Assembly (NCBI RefSeq): GCF_020707215.1
Contig: NZ_JAJFET010000005.1
Location: forward strand, 124,001-188,000
Source: Sphingomonas sp. PL-96
GTDB lineage: Bacteria; Pseudomonadota; Alphaproteobacteria; Sphingomonadales; Sphingomonadaceae
Direction of reading: 5' to 3'
Length of the DNA stretch: 64,000 nucleotides
Under the pieces are notes generated by a model. It saw only the letters and a list, made by a program, of their open reading frames with translations, searched no databases and was not told the origin of the DNA. A program made the translations under genes and the position numbers. This document shows positions 12,156-21,039 of this stretch, one piece after another (positions within the stretch are counted from its first letter, which is position 1; each line of letters starts with the position of its first letter).

Positions 12156-12767
12156 TCACCCCGGCCGGCGCATGTGGAACAGGGCGTCCTCGGCGATTTC
12201 GAAATAGTCGGTGGGGCCGCCACCGCGCACGATCGGGCGGGCGCGGGCCGTCTGGTAGATGCCGTCCTCAAGCAGGCCCACGTCGATGTGGATGCCCACC
12301 GCCTCGCCCAGCACCAGCCACTGGTCGAGCGCGTGCCCTTCCTTGGTCTCCAGCCGGACGATCTGCGTCACCTTGCATTCGAACTGCACCGGACTGCCCG
12401 CCACCCGCGGCGGCGCGACCAGCCGCGAGGGTATCGCATCGAGCCCGGCGAGCGCGAACTCGTCGGCTTCGGTGGCAGCGGCACTCGCATTCATCGACTC
12501 CGCCTGGGCACGGGTCGCGAGGTTCCAGACGAACTCGCCCGTCGCCTCGCAGTTGGCGAGGCTGTCCTTGCGCCCCTGTGAGGAAAAACCGATCAGCGGC
12601 GGGCGATAGTTGAAGGCGTTGAAGAAGCTGTAGGGCGCCAGGTTGCGCCGCCCGTCGGCGCCAAGCGTGCTGATCCAGCCGATCGGCCGGGGTGCCACGA
12701 TCGCGTTGAACGGATCGTGCGGCAGGCGGTGGCCGGCGGCGGGTTCGTAGAAGTGAAAGTCGGTCAT
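12156..12767 (-). CDS. Flavin reductase family protein (FMN-binding split barrel)
   Basis: A 203-residue FMN-binding protein of the DIM6/NTAB flavin reductase family. The N-terminal NAIVAPRPIGWISTLG and APYSFFNAFNYRPPLIGFSS are the hallmark cofactor-binding segments. Members supply reduced flavin to monooxygenases or are oxidoreductases themselves. No monooxygenase partner is adjacent. The stop is back-to-back with that of the TauE gene, with no spacer for a separate terminator. Confidence 0.85.
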   Translation of the reverse strand: MTDFHFYEPAAGHRLPHDPFNAIVAPRPIGWISTLGADGRRNLAPYSFFNAFNYRPPLIGFSSQGRKDSLANCEATGEFVWNLATRAQAESMNASAAATEADEFALAGLDAIPSRLVAPPRVAGSPVQFECKVTQIVRLETKEGHALDQWLVLGEAVGIHIDVGLLEDGIYQTARARPIVRGGGPTDYFEIAEDALFHMRRPG

Positions 12768-12836
12768 GGCGGATCCTAACGCGCGAACGCGCCCGGGGGC
12801 TACCGGCCGCCCGCCCCAGCCTCTATCCTGCCGCCC

Positions 12837-13550
12837 GTGACCCAGCCTTCACCCCGCGCCGTCTATCGCCATCGTCCGCTCACGCGACTTTGGCACTGGG
12901 TCAATGCGGTGGCGATCTTCATCCTGATCGGCAGCGGCCTGATGATCCTGAACGCCCATCCGCAGCTCTATTGGGGAGAATATGGCGCAAACTTCGATCG
13001 TGCCTGGATCCGGTTCGAGCGGTTCCCGGGATGGATCACCATCCCCTCGACCTACAACCTCGCGCTCGCACGCCGGTGGCACCTGTTCTTTGCGCTGGTG
13101 CTCGGCTTCGGGCTGCTGGTCTTTCTGCTCGGCAGCCTCGTCAACCGCCACATCGCCCGCGACCTGGCGATCCGCCGCGGCGAGCTGTCGCGCCGGCATC
13201 TGTGGGCGGATTTCCGCGTCCATCTCGCCTTCCGGTTTCATGCCCCGGAATCGCCGCGCGACTACAACAGCTTTCAGAAGCTCAGCTATGTCGCGATCCT
13301 GTTCGGCGCGCTGCCGCTCGTGATCCTGACCGGGCTGACCCTCTCGCCGGGAATGAACGCGGCCTGGCCCTGGCTGCTCGACCTGTTCGGAGGGCGTGCC
13401 TCGGCCCGCTCGATCCACTTCCTCGCCGCGACCGCCATCACGCTGTTCACGGTCGTCCACCTGGTGCTGGTGATCCTCGCCGGCCCGATCAACGAAGTGC
13501 GCTCCATGATCACCGGCTGGTGGCGCGTGCCCGAGGACGAACAGCCATGA
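12837..13550 (+). CDS. Cytochrome b membrane subunit (thiosulfate reductase/hydrogenase b-type)
   Basis: Di-haem b membrane anchor, 237 residues from a GTG start. It has four to five hydrophobic helices (about 17-37, 83-105, 150-170, 200-222), with histidines in RLWHWVN, RWHLFFAL, IHFLAAT and VHLVLV positioned as haem ligands. It overlaps the next gene by ATGA, so the two form an electron-transfer pair: this subunit would pass quinol electrons to, or take them from, the molybdopterin protein. Resembles the cytochrome b561/Ni-Fe hydrogenase b-type family. Confidence 0.85.
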   Translation: MTQPSPRAVYRHRPLTRLWHWVNAVAIFILIGSGLMILNAHPQLYWGEYGANFDRAWIRFERFPGWITIPSTYNLALARRWHLFFALVLGFGLLVFLLGSLVNRHIARDLAIRRGELSRRHLWADFRVHLAFRFHAPESPRDYNSFQKLSYVAILFGALPLVILTGLTLSPGMNAAWPWLLDLFGGRASARSIHFLAATAITLFTVVHLVLVILAGPINEVRSMITGWWRVPEDEQP

Positions 13551-14308
13551 GCCGCATCCTCACCCGCCGCCGCGTGCTCGCCGGCATGACCGCGGGCGCC
13601 GCGGGCCTGGTCGCCGGCTGCGACCAGCTCGCCGATACGCCGGCGGTTCGCGGCCTGCTGTTCAAGGGCGAGGACGCGCAGCGCTGGCTCCAGCGCGGGC
13701 TCACCGCCCGCAACGCGCTCGCTCCCGAATATCGGCCCGAGCAGCGCTCGCCGATTTTCCGCTCCAACGGCACCGCACGGCCGGACACGCCGGCCTATGC
13801 AGCGCATGCGGCCAGCGACTTCGCCGATTGGCGGCTCGCGATCGACGGCCTTGTTGCGCGGCCGCTGTCGCTCTCACTGGCGCAGATCCGCTCCATGCCC
13901 GCGCGCACCCAGATCACCCGGCACGATTGTGTCGAGGGATGGAGCGCGATCGGCAAGTGGAGCGGCCCGCGCCTCTCGCGCCTGCTGGACCTTGCGGGCC
14001 TGCGCGATGGCGCGCGCTACCTCGTCTTCCACTGCGCCGATCGGCTGGGCGGGCGCCCCTATTATGAATCGATCGACCTGATCGACGCCTTTCATCCGCA
14101 GACGATCCTCGCCTGGGCCATGAATGACGCGCTGCTGCCGATCCCCAACGGCGCGCCGCTGCGCCTCAGGGTCGAGCGTCAGCTCGGCTACAAGCACGCC
14201 AAGTACATCGAGCGGATCGAGGCGGTGGCGAGCCTCGACGGCATCGCGGGCGGCAAGGGAGGCTTGTGGGAGGATATCGCCGACTATGAGTGGTACGCCG
14301 GCATCTGA
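13547..14308 (+). CDS. Tat-exported molybdopterin-dependent oxidoreductase (sulfite oxidase/MsrP-like)
   Basis: A 253-residue protein of the oxidoreductase molybdopterin-binding fold. The N-terminus MSRILTRRRVLAGMTAG is a twin-arginine signal followed by GLVAGC, which could also be a lipobox. The expected cysteine ligand of molybdenum is in TRHDCVEGW (about residue 127). The fold corresponds to E. coli MsrP (YedY), which repairs methionine sulfoxide and pairs with the haem protein MsrQ; here the partner is the overlapping cytochrome b gene, of another family. Periplasmic sulfoxide or sulfite chemistry is the likely role, but the substrate is inferred. Confidence 0.85.
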   Translation: MSRILTRRRVLAGMTAGAAGLVAGCDQLADTPAVRGLLFKGEDAQRWLQRGLTARNALAPEYRPEQRSPIFRSNGTARPDTPAYAAHAASDFADWRLAIDGLVARPLSLSLAQIRSMPARTQITRHDCVEGWSAIGKWSGPRLSRLLDLAGLRDGARYLVFHCADRLGGRPYYESIDLIDAFHPQTILAWAMNDALLPIPNGAPLRLRVERQLGYKHAKYIERIEAVASLDGIAGGKGGLWEDIADYEWYAGI

Positions 14309-14312
14309 CGGC

Positions 14313-15014
14313 TCAGTCGGCGGAGAACGCCGGCTCCAGCGCGTTGATACCGGCATGGACCCGCGCTTCGATTTCGGCGCGGGAGAGGCCGGCCGGGATC
14401 GGCGTGCCGAAGCGCAGCGTGATGGTGCCCGCGCGTTTCACGCCCTTGCGCGGCCACAGCGGCCCGCTGTCGAGCGCGACCGGCACCACCGGCATCGCCA
14501 GCGCCTTGTAGAGGCCGGCAAAGCCCGAGCGCAGCGGCGGCGTCTCTCCGGGCAGGACGCGGGTCCCTTCCGGAAAGATCAGCACCGCGCGTCCGGCGCG
14601 GCGTGCTTCCTTTGCTTCACGCAGCATGGCGCGCAGCGCGTCGGCGCCTCCCGCCCGGTCGATGCCGATGCTGCCATAGCGCTGCGCCGCCCGGCCCCAC
14701 AGCGGGATCTGGGTGAGCTCGCGCTTCATCACGATCACCGGTGCGCCGATCCGCCAGGCGAGTTCCAGCGTCTCGAACATCGCCTGGTGCTTGGCAGCGA
14801 ACAGGAACGGCCCGTGCGGGACTTCGCCTTCCACCCGCACCTCGATGTCGAGCAGCCAGCGGGCGAGCACGCCCTGGACCCGGGCCCAAGTCTCCGCATG
14901 ACGCCGTAGCGCGCTTGGCCCCGCCAGCGCCATCAGCGGCGCTGTCGTCACGATGCCAATGGTGAAGCTGTAGAAGACGAGGTTGAACGCCAGCGTCCGC
15001 AGCCACGCGATCAT
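14313..15014 (-). CDS. plsC: 1-acyl-sn-glycerol-3-phosphate acyltransferase (PlsC family)
   Basis: Membrane acyltransferase that makes phosphatidic acid. The 233-residue protein starts MIAWLRTLAFNL at 15014 with an N-terminal membrane helix. Catalytic block I is AAKHQAMFET (the usual HxxxxD is HQAMFE here, with Glu in the acidic position) and block III is FPEGTRVLPGE. It overlaps the YdcF gene by ATGA and is the last gene of the ftsE-ftsX-ydcF-plsC operon, coupling lipid synthesis to division genes. Confidence 0.85.
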   Translation of the reverse strand: MIAWLRTLAFNLVFYSFTIGIVTTAPLMALAGPSALRRHAETWARVQGVLARWLLDIEVRVEGEVPHGPFLFAAKHQAMFETLELAWRIGAPVIVMKRELTQIPLWGRAAQRYGSIGIDRAGGADALRAMLREAKEARRAGRAVLIFPEGTRVLPGETPPLRSGFAGLYKALAMPVVPVALDSGPLWPRKGVKRAGTITLRFGTPIPAGLSRAEIEARVHAGINALEPAFSAD

Positions 15015-15550
15015 AGGCGAACCCCCAGCAACAGCACGACGCGACGGACGAGATATTTGTTGTATTCGTCGAACAGGATGCCGAAGCGTGGCGTGCCGGG
15101 GACCGGGTCCGGGATGACCTCCACCGTGCCATCCACCGCATAGCGCAGTTCCAGCGCCGCCCGCGCCATGTGCCAGTCGGACGTCACCAGCCGCACCGTG
15201 CGATAGCGGTGGGTGCGCACCCAGTCCGCGGTCTCGTCGGCGTTGGAGCGGGTGTCGACGGCCTCGCGCCCCAGATCGACGCAGCAGGTGACGGTCTGCG
15301 TCGGCACCTTGTAGGCGACGGCGAACTCGCCAGGCCGGACGTCCGGGTCGACGCCGGTCACGAGCATCCGCTTGGCTTTTCCCGCGCGCACGACCGCAAG
15401 GCCGCGATCGATGCGGCCCGGAGCACCGGTCGGCACGACCACCGCATCGGTGACGAGCGTGTCCGACGCCGGCCGGGGCAGCGCCACCGTGAAGAGCGCA
15501 AAGCCCAGCACCCAGCCGATCACCGCCACCGAGAGCAGCCGCCAGATCAC
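15011..15550 (-). CDS. YdcF family protein (DUF218)
   Basis: A 179-residue inner-membrane protein with one N-terminal helix (about residues 5-25) and a Rossmann-like DUF218 domain. Family features include DAVVVPTGAPGRIDRGL, SNADETADWV and the catalytic-looking SDWHMARA. Members include ElyC and SanA, implicated in envelope homeostasis in E. coli. The start is a GTG that overlaps the ftsX stop by four bases, and its own stop overlaps plsC. Confidence 0.8.
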   Translation of the reverse strand: MIWRLLSVAVIGWVLGFALFTVALPRPASDTLVTDAVVVPTGAPGRIDRGLAVVRAGKAKRMLVTGVDPDVRPGEFAVAYKVPTQTVTCCVDLGREAVDTRSNADETADWVRTHRYRTVRLVTSDWHMARAALELRYAVDGTVEVIPDPVPGTPRFGILFDEYNKYLVRRVVLLLGVRL

Positions 15551-16428
15551 AGCACCTGCCCCAAGGCGCGCAGCACCGCGATCCGCGCCGCAACCGTCGC
15601 CAGCAGCATGAAGGCGATCGGCGTTGCCACGATCAGCAGCCAGTCCAGCGCCGACAGACCGAGCCCGGCAAGCACCTGCGACTCCAGCGTGCCGATCTGC
15701 AGCCCGACCACCAGTACGACCGCAAGGCCGGCGACGGTGCCGATCAACCCGCCGGTCAGCGTGTCGACGGCGATCCGCTGCTGGAACAGGCGGGCAATCT
15801 GGACATCGGTGGCGCCGAGCATGTGAAGGATGTCGATCGTCCCGCGATGCGTGTCCAGCCCTGCCCGCGCCGACAGCAGCACGACGGCGGCAGTAGCGGT
15901 CGCCATCACCGCCACCAGCCCGAAGGCGACCCAGCCGAGCGTGCGCAGGAACCCGCGCACCGGCGCCAGCCAGCTCGCGTGCCAATCGACCCGTGCGGCC
16001 GGAGTCGCCGCCTTGGCGATCCGGGTCACCGCCGCCACTGCGGCATCGCTGCTCTGGTTGAGGTCGACGTCGACCATCGCCGGGATCGGCAGGTCGGCGT
16101 CGAGCCCAGCCTCGCCCAGCCACGGCCGCATCAATTCGGCAAGCTCGGCGCGGTCCACCTCCGCCGCTTTGGCCACCACTGGCGCACGGCGCAGCCCCGC
16201 CAGCAGCCGACGAACGGCAGCATCGCGCTTGGCCGCGTCCGCCTCCACCACCTGTACGGTCAATCGCCCGGCCAGCTGCCGGTCGAGCGCACGTCCGGCA
16301 CCCGATACCGACAAGCCCATCGCGGCGGCGAGCACGGTCAGAAAGATCATGATCGCCATGATCCACACCATCGTGCGCCGCCCCTGGCGGTCGCCGAGCA
16401 GCCGGCGGTCGCTTGCGCGCATCGCCAT
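15547..16428 (-). CDS. ftsX: Cell division protein FtsX
   Basis: Permease-like partner of the FtsE ATPase; the pair links septal peptidoglycan hydrolysis to the divisome. The 293-residue protein has an N-terminal helix (about residues 20-42), a periplasmic domain (43-165) and three C-terminal helices (about 170-192, 220-243, 262-285), the FtsX topology. Sequence conservation in this family is weak, but the overlap with ftsE (TGATG) makes the identification firm. Confidence 0.88.
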   Translation of the reverse strand: MAMRASDRRLLGDRQGRRTMVWIMAIMIFLTVLAAAMGLSVSGAGRALDRQLAGRLTVQVVEADAAKRDAAVRRLLAGLRRAPVVAKAAEVDRAELAELMRPWLGEAGLDADLPIPAMVDVDLNQSSDAAVAAVTRIAKAATPAARVDWHASWLAPVRGFLRTLGWVAFGLVAVMATATAAVVLLSARAGLDTHRGTIDILHMLGATDVQIARLFQQRIAVDTLTGGLIGTVAGLAVVLVVGLQIGTLESQVLAGLGLSALDWLLIVATPIAFMLLATVAARIAVLRALGQVL

Positions 16429-17138
16429 CAGCGCGGCCCGTCCGGGCGCGGCGGAAAGCGCATCTCGCCGGTCGGGTCGATCAGCCGCCCCTTTTCCAGC
16501 CGCATCATGCGCGCCGCCGGGATCCGCTGGAGCAGCTCATAATCATGGGTCGCCACCACCACGGTGGTGCCCAGCCGGTTGAGCGATTCGAACAGATGGA
16601 GCAGCCGCTCGGCCATGTCGGGATCGACGTTGCCGGTCGGCTCGTCGGCCACCAGGATCTCGGGCCGACCGATCACCGCGCGCGCGATCGCGATCCGCTG
16701 CTGCTCGCCACCCGACAGCGTCGGCGGAGGGGCGTCAGCGCGATCGGAAAGGCCGACCCAGGCCAGCATCTCGTTGACCGGCACGGCCACGTCCGCCTCC
16801 GGAACGCCCGCCACCCGCAACGGCAGGGCGATATTGTCATAGGCCGACAGGTGCGGGACCAAGCGGAAGTCCTGGAACACGACACCAATGCGCCGGCGAA
16901 AGCCCGGCAGGCGGCCACGCGGCAAGGTGACGGCGTCCTCGCCGAACAGCCGGATCACGCCCCTGCTGGGCCGCTGGGCAAGATAGAGGAGCTTCAGGAG
17001 CGAAGTCTTGCCCGCCCCCGACGCACCGGTCAGGAAATAGAAGGAGCCCGTCGTCAGCGTGAAGCTCACGTCCGACAGCGTCTCTGCGCCGTTGCCGTAG
17101 CGAAGACCGACATTCTCGAACTGTACGATATTGGCCAT
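16428..17138 (-). CDS. ftsE: Cell division ATP-binding protein FtsE
   Basis: ABC ATPase of the FtsEX complex. Residues are canonical: Walker A GASGAGKTS (about 38-46), Q-loop VFQDFRL, signature LSGGEQQRIAIARA, Walker B ILVADEPTGNVD and switch histidine ATHDYEL. At 236 residues from MANIVQFENV (17138) it is the normal length; the frame continues upstream but this is not FtsE-like. The gene diverges from the zinc-ribbon gene across 150 bp, which should hold both promoters. Confidence 0.94.
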   Translation of the reverse strand: MANIVQFENVGLRYGNGAETLSDVSFTLTTGSFYFLTGASGAGKTSLLKLLYLAQRPSRGVIRLFGEDAVTLPRGRLPGFRRRIGVVFQDFRLVPHLSAYDNIALPLRVAGVPEADVAVPVNEMLAWVGLSDRADAPPPTLSGGEQQRIAIARAVIGRPEILVADEPTGNVDPDMAERLLHLFESLNRLGTTVVVATHDYELLQRIPAARMMRLEKGRLIDPTGEMRFPPRPDGPR

Positions 17139-17288
17139 CGCCGACGCCGGCCACCCCGTTTGAAGCTTCGCGGGCGCCGCCATCGCACAGCCGCCGGACC
17201 TGCTCAAGCGCAGGGCGCGCTCCGCCCTTGCCAGCACGGCTTCTCGCATGCTTAGGATCGGCATGCCCCGATCGGAACTGCTGCGTCG

Positions 17289-18092
17289 ATGATCCTTGAG
17301 TGCACCCAATGCCATATGCGTTATGTGGTGCCCGATCAGGCGATTGGGCCCGAGGGACGCACGGTGCGCTGCGCCAGCTGCAAGCACAGCTGGTTCCAGC
17401 GTCCCGCGCTCCTGGACTTGGGCGTGGCCCAGGCGGCGCCCGAGCAGGAGGCGGCGCCGGTCGCAGCGGCCGCTCCTGTCGCAGCGGCGGCACCCCCGCC
17501 GGAGCCGGTAGCCGCGCCTGCACCGCAAGCCGCAGCGCCTGCTCCGCAAGCAGCGCCTGCCGCCGTCCAGCCCGCGCACCGCTATATCGACCCGGAGGGC
17601 GAGCGTGCCGAACGCGGCGAGCCGCGCCAATATGACGCCTTTGCCCCGCGCCCGCCGTTCCGCCCGCGCCGCAACCCGTTCCGCCGCTGGACCGCCGCGG
17701 CCGTTGCCGCCAGCCTGGCCATGCTCGCCGGCATTGCCGCGATCCTCTATCTCGGCACGCCGGGGATCGCCGCAAGGATCGGCCTGCCGATCGGCCGCAT
17801 CGACACGCCGCTGCTGTTCGCGGACAAGCAGATCGAGCGCCGCAACCTGTCGAGCGGAAACGAGCTGTTCGCGATCTCCGGCAAGGTCGTGAACCCGACC
17901 GGCGAGCGCCAGCGCGTGCCCGACATTCGCGTGGAGTTAAAGGACCAGGGCGAACGCGTCGTCTACAGCTGGACGATCACCCCCTCGCAGCGCGAGCTGG
18001 GCCCGAGCGGCACGATCCTGTTCAACTCGGCCAAACTCGACGTGCCGGCGAACTCCAAGATGCTCGAACTGAGCTTCGTCAACGGGATCTAG
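17289..18092 (+). CDS. MJ0042-type zinc-ribbon membrane protein
   Basis: A 267-residue protein with an N-terminal MJ0042 zinc ribbon (CTQCHMRY with a second CASC pair at about residue 28), a Pro/Ala-rich linker (residues 45-110), a single membrane helix (about 132-155) and a C-terminal domain of about 100 residues (DUF3426-like) ending SFVNGI. It is typical of alphaproteobacteria and often next to ftsE, as here. Function unknown; the architecture suggests a cytoplasmic zinc ribbon sensing something and a periplasmic domain. Confidence 0.85.
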   Translation: MILECTQCHMRYVVPDQAIGPEGRTVRCASCKHSWFQRPALLDLGVAQAAPEQEAAPVAAAAPVAAAAPPPEPVAAPAPQAAAPAPQAAPAAVQPAHRYIDPEGERAERGEPRQYDAFAPRPPFRPRRNPFRRWTAAAVAASLAMLAGIAAILYLGTPGIAARIGLPIGRIDTPLLFADKQIERRNLSSGNELFAISGKVVNPTGERQRVPDIRVELKDQGERVVYSWTITPSQRELGPSGTILFNSAKLDVPANSKMLELSFVNGI

Positions 18093-18184
18093 GCGGCGGC
18101 GGGGGCACGGCCTGGCGTCTGACCGTCCGTCCTTTCCCATTCCCCCGTTTGTCCGTTCCCCACCCGTTTGTCTCGAGCAGGGAT

Positions 18185-18253
18185 CGAGCGTGTCGGGAGC
18201 CCGTGTCGAGAGAGCTGCGACCGCTTTCCCGATGCGCCGTCGCGACACGCTCG
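18185..18253. repeat. Long-range hairpin between convergent genes
   Basis: Perfect 11-bp arms CGAGCGTGTCG (18185-18195) and CGACACGCTCG (18243-18253) flank a GC-rich loop with further smaller pairings, between the zinc-ribbon gene and the MATE stop at 18258. It could be a bidirectional terminator or another dispersed repeat. The right arm lies five bases from the MATE stop codon. Confidence 0.55.
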
Positions 18254-18257
18254 ACGG

Positions 18258-19676
18258 CTACTCGAAACCAACGGGGGACTGAGCCGGACGGCTGCTCCCT
18301 GCCCCATCCGCCGCCCGGCGCAGCCGCCGCGCCAGCCAGGCGAGGCGCCCGCCGTGAAGCAGCGTCGCCACGAGCATCCCCACGCCCGATGCCCAGGCGA
18401 GCGCCAGCGGGCCGACCCCGGCATGGACCAGCAGCCAGCCGGCTCCGCCCGTGACGACGAAAAAGGCGAGGATGCTGTTCACGCCGGCCGTCACCTGGTC
18501 GCCCAATGCCCTGAGCGTATACACCAGCACCACCTGCACCCCGTCGAACAGGATGAACGGCGCCCAGCGCAGCAGCATCGCTGCCGCCAGCAGATGCACT
18601 TCGCCGGTTGCGGGGAACAGGCCGGTAAGCCAGCCCGTGGACAGCAGCAGCGCCGCGGCAAGCAACCCGGTCGCCCCGGCCGCCAGCATTGCCGCCAGCC
18701 CGCCGCGCGCGATTGCCCGGTGCGGCACCCCCTCGCCCACCGCATTGCCGGCGCGCACGCCCGCGGCCGATCCCAGCCCCAGCGCGACCGCAAAGGTGAC
18801 GTTGTGGATCGAGAACACGATCTGAAAGGCATGGGCGGCCGCCGCCCCCAGCTGCGTCGACAGGCCGATCAGCACCGCAAAGCCGACCAGCTCCAGCCCG
18901 GAGGCGACGGCGGGCACCAGCCCGAAGCCCAACAGCGCACGCACCCCTGCCAGCCGAGGTGCCGCGATCCCGCGCCAGCGCCCGACCTGGCGCTCGGCAG
19001 CGTCCGGCAGGCGAAAGACGCAGACCAGCAGCACCACCGCACCGACCGCCGAGGCGATGGCGGTCGCCGCCGCCGCGCCCACGGCACCGAGCGCCGGCAG
19101 CCCCAGATGGCCCGCGACCAGCGCCCAGGCGAGCAGCGCGTTGATCGGCAGCACCCCCAGGTTGACCGCCGTTACCCGCCGCGGGCGGCTGATCCCCTCC
19201 AGGAAGAAGCTCGCGGCGATGCTGAGCAGCTGGAACGGATAGGCGAGCGCCATCACCCGCACCACTTCAGCTGCAGGCGGAGCGAGCGCCGGCGCGACGC
19301 CGAGCAGGCGCAGCAGCGGCTCGGCAAAGGCGAACAGCACGCCGCCGCTCGCCAGCCCCAGGAGGATGGCGGCGATCAGCGCTTCGTGCAGCACGCGCCC
19401 GGTCGCCGGCAGGTCGCGGGCGCCGTCGGCGCGGGCCGCAAACACCAGAACGCCCGACAGCCAGCCGAGCACCACGACGATGCCGACAAAGGTGAGCGAC
19501 CGGCTCGCGCCGAGCGCCGCGACCTCGCCGGTGCCGGCCAGCCCCACCATCACCACGTCGGTGATGTGGAGCAGCGTCCAATTGAGGCTGGTCAACATCA
19601 CCGGCCAGGCGAGCCCCAGCAGTCGCCACACTTCCGCGCGCGGCGCCGGGATCTGAGGTTGTGCGGTCGCGGACAC
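18258..19676 (-). CDS. MATE family multidrug efflux transporter
   Basis: A 472-residue inner-membrane transporter with about twelve hydrophobic helices in two halves, the MATE arrangement. Conserved segments include LLGLAWPVMLTSL at helix 1, DVVMVGLAGTGEVAALG, and PFQLLSIAASFFLEGISRP. Members export cationic drugs or metabolites in exchange for Na+ or H+. The ATG at 19676 is 176 bp from the tRNA-Leu gene, on the opposite strand. Substrate unknown; no adjacent regulator. Confidence 0.9.
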   Translation of the reverse strand: MSATAQPQIPAPRAEVWRLLGLAWPVMLTSLNWTLLHITDVVMVGLAGTGEVAALGASRSLTFVGIVVVLGWLSGVLVFAARADGARDLPATGRVLHEALIAAILLGLASGGVLFAFAEPLLRLLGVAPALAPPAAEVVRVMALAYPFQLLSIAASFFLEGISRPRRVTAVNLGVLPINALLAWALVAGHLGLPALGAVGAAAATAIASAVGAVVLLVCVFRLPDAAERQVGRWRGIAAPRLAGVRALLGFGLVPAVASGLELVGFAVLIGLSTQLGAAAAHAFQIVFSIHNVTFAVALGLGSAAGVRAGNAVGEGVPHRAIARGGLAAMLAAGATGLLAAALLLSTGWLTGLFPATGEVHLLAAAMLLRWAPFILFDGVQVVLVYTLRALGDQVTAGVNSILAFFVVTGGAGWLLVHAGVGPLALAWASGVGMLVATLLHGGRLAWLARRLRRAADGAGSSRPAQSPVGFE

Positions 19677-19852
19677 GAAATACTCGGAAGAACGGCGGAA
19701 AAAATGGCTCTAGCGATGCCGTCGGACGCGCGAAAGTCGCCCTGTGGCGCCGTTCGCGACGCTTGTTCGAACAAAGCCGGTTGCATGCCGTCGAATCGAC
19801 TGCTAGGGGCGCTCGCCTACCAGCCGGGGGTTCTGCCCCATGGTGTTCATGT

Positions 19853-19939
19853 GCGGTCGTGGCGGAACTGGTAGACGCGCAACGTTGAGGTCGTTGTGGC
19901 CGAAAGGCCGTGGAAGTTCGAGTCTTCTCGACCGCACCA
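19853..19939 (+). tRNA. tRNA-Leu (anticodon GAG), CCA encoded
   Basis: Cloverleaf visible by eye: acceptor arms GCGGTCG (19853-19859) and CGACCGC (19929-19935), D arm GGAACTGGTAGACGC, anticodon stem CAACG / CGTTG with loop TTGAGGT (anticodon GAG), a long class II variable arm (GGCCGAAAGGCC), TTCGAGT T-loop, discriminator A and encoded CCA. The long variable arm and anticodon fit leucine codons CUC and CUU. Confidence 0.95.
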
Positions 19940-19947
19940 CACTGCTT

Positions 19948-19988
19948 CCGGTTCCCAGGCGAATGCCGGGAACCGGGAGGCAGGTTTT
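19948..19988 (+). terminator. Probable terminator of the tRNA-Leu gene
   Basis: Nine-bp stem CCGGTTCCC / GGGAACCGG (19948-19956 and 19968-19976) just after the tRNA, followed by a mixed tract containing TTTT at 19985-19988. The T tract is short and displaced, so termination may be partial. Confidence 0.6.
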
Positions 19989-20072
19989 CCTTCCAGAAGT
20001 ACCATCGTCGTCGTTGACGCGAGTGTCGTTCAGCCGTGCTCCTGCGCAGGGACTATCAAGGTGCCGAGCGCC

Positions 20073-21035
20073 TCACCCCCGCCGCGGTCGCACCCACAGC
20101 TCCGGATCGCGCGGGCGTCGCGGATAGCGGCTCGCCCGCCCCTGTGCCGCCACAAACGCGCGCCCGATCGCACCGATCTTCTGCGCCTTGGAGGTGGTGA
20201 CCCGGTGATCCCAGGCCTGCTCGCCCCGCGCCCGCACGGCGCGGCCAATGCCGCCATAGATGTCGGCCGCCGCCAGCACCGCCCAGGCGGCGCGGAACGG
20301 CAGCGCCGGCGTGCCTTCGCGCGCGCTCGCCTCATAACGTTCGGACTGGTCGACCAGCCGGCGCGCCAGCATCGCCACGCGCGGGCGGAACGGCGGCTTC
20401 ATATGCTCGCCCGGCGGCACGTCGATCTCGACCAGCCACTCGACCGGCAGGTAGCAGCGATCGGCCGCTGCATCCTCGCACAGGTCACGCGCGATGTTGG
20501 ACAGCTGGAACGCGATACCCAGATCGCAGGCGCGATCGAGCGTGTCCTCGTCGGTCGGATCGACCCCCATCACCACCGCCATCAGGCAGCCGATCGCCCC
20601 TGCGACATGGTAGCAATAGCGGTACAGGTCGTCCCCAGTTCGCGGACGCCACTCCTGGGCATCGAGCGCGAAGCCCGCGATCACGTCGCGCACCAGCGCG
20701 TGCGGCAGCCGCGCTTCGGCGGCAACGATGCGCAGCGCGTCGAACGCCGGGTCACCCACCCATTCGCCGGCCAGCGCCGCCTCGGTCTGCGCGGTGATCT
20801 GCGCCAGCCGCTCGGGCGCATCGGCCACCGCCGTCATGCCGTGGCCAAGCTCCTGCCCGTCGGCCAGGTCGTCGCACGCCCGCGCCCAGGCGTAGAGCAG
20901 CCAGGCGCGCTCGCGCGTCTGCCGGTCGAACAGCCGGCTCGCCGCCGCAAAGCTCTTGGAGCCCGCGCCGATCGTCTCGCGCGCGGTCGCGACGATCGCG
21001 TCGCGGCTCGGGCGGTCGGCGCTGGCCGCGGTCAT
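20073..21035 (-). CDS. crtB: Phytoene synthase
   Basis: Condenses two geranylgeranyl diphosphates to phytoene, the first committed step of carotenoid synthesis. The 320-residue squalene/phytoene synthase fold has both Asp-rich substrate motifs, ACDDLAD (about residue 53) and NIARDLCEDA (about residue 182), with the YCYHVAG segment between. It is the last gene of the crtY-crtI-LOG-crtB operon, starting four bases after the LOG stop. The GGPP synthase CrtE is not in the window. Confidence 0.95.
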   Translation of the reverse strand: MTAASADRPSRDAIVATARETIGAGSKSFAAASRLFDRQTRERAWLLYAWARACDDLADGQELGHGMTAVADAPERLAQITAQTEAALAGEWVGDPAFDALRIVAAEARLPHALVRDVIAGFALDAQEWRPRTGDDLYRYCYHVAGAIGCLMAVVMGVDPTDEDTLDRACDLGIAFQLSNIARDLCEDAAADRCYLPVEWLVEIDVPPGEHMKPPFRPRVAMLARRLVDQSERYEASAREGTPALPFRAAWAVLAAADIYGGIGRAVRARGEQAWDHRVTTSKAQKIGAIGRAFVAAQGRASRYPRRPRDPELWVRPRRG

Positions 21036-21039
21036 GGGA

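Noticed and set aside
12890..13546. Upstream extension of the molybdopterin protein frame
   Set aside because: Lies within the cytochrome b gene in another frame; the Tat signal at 13547 and ATGA overlap fix the real start.
18168..19874. 568-codon plus-strand frame over MATE
   Set aside because: Antisense to a transporter; His/Gln/Arg-rich shadow composition.
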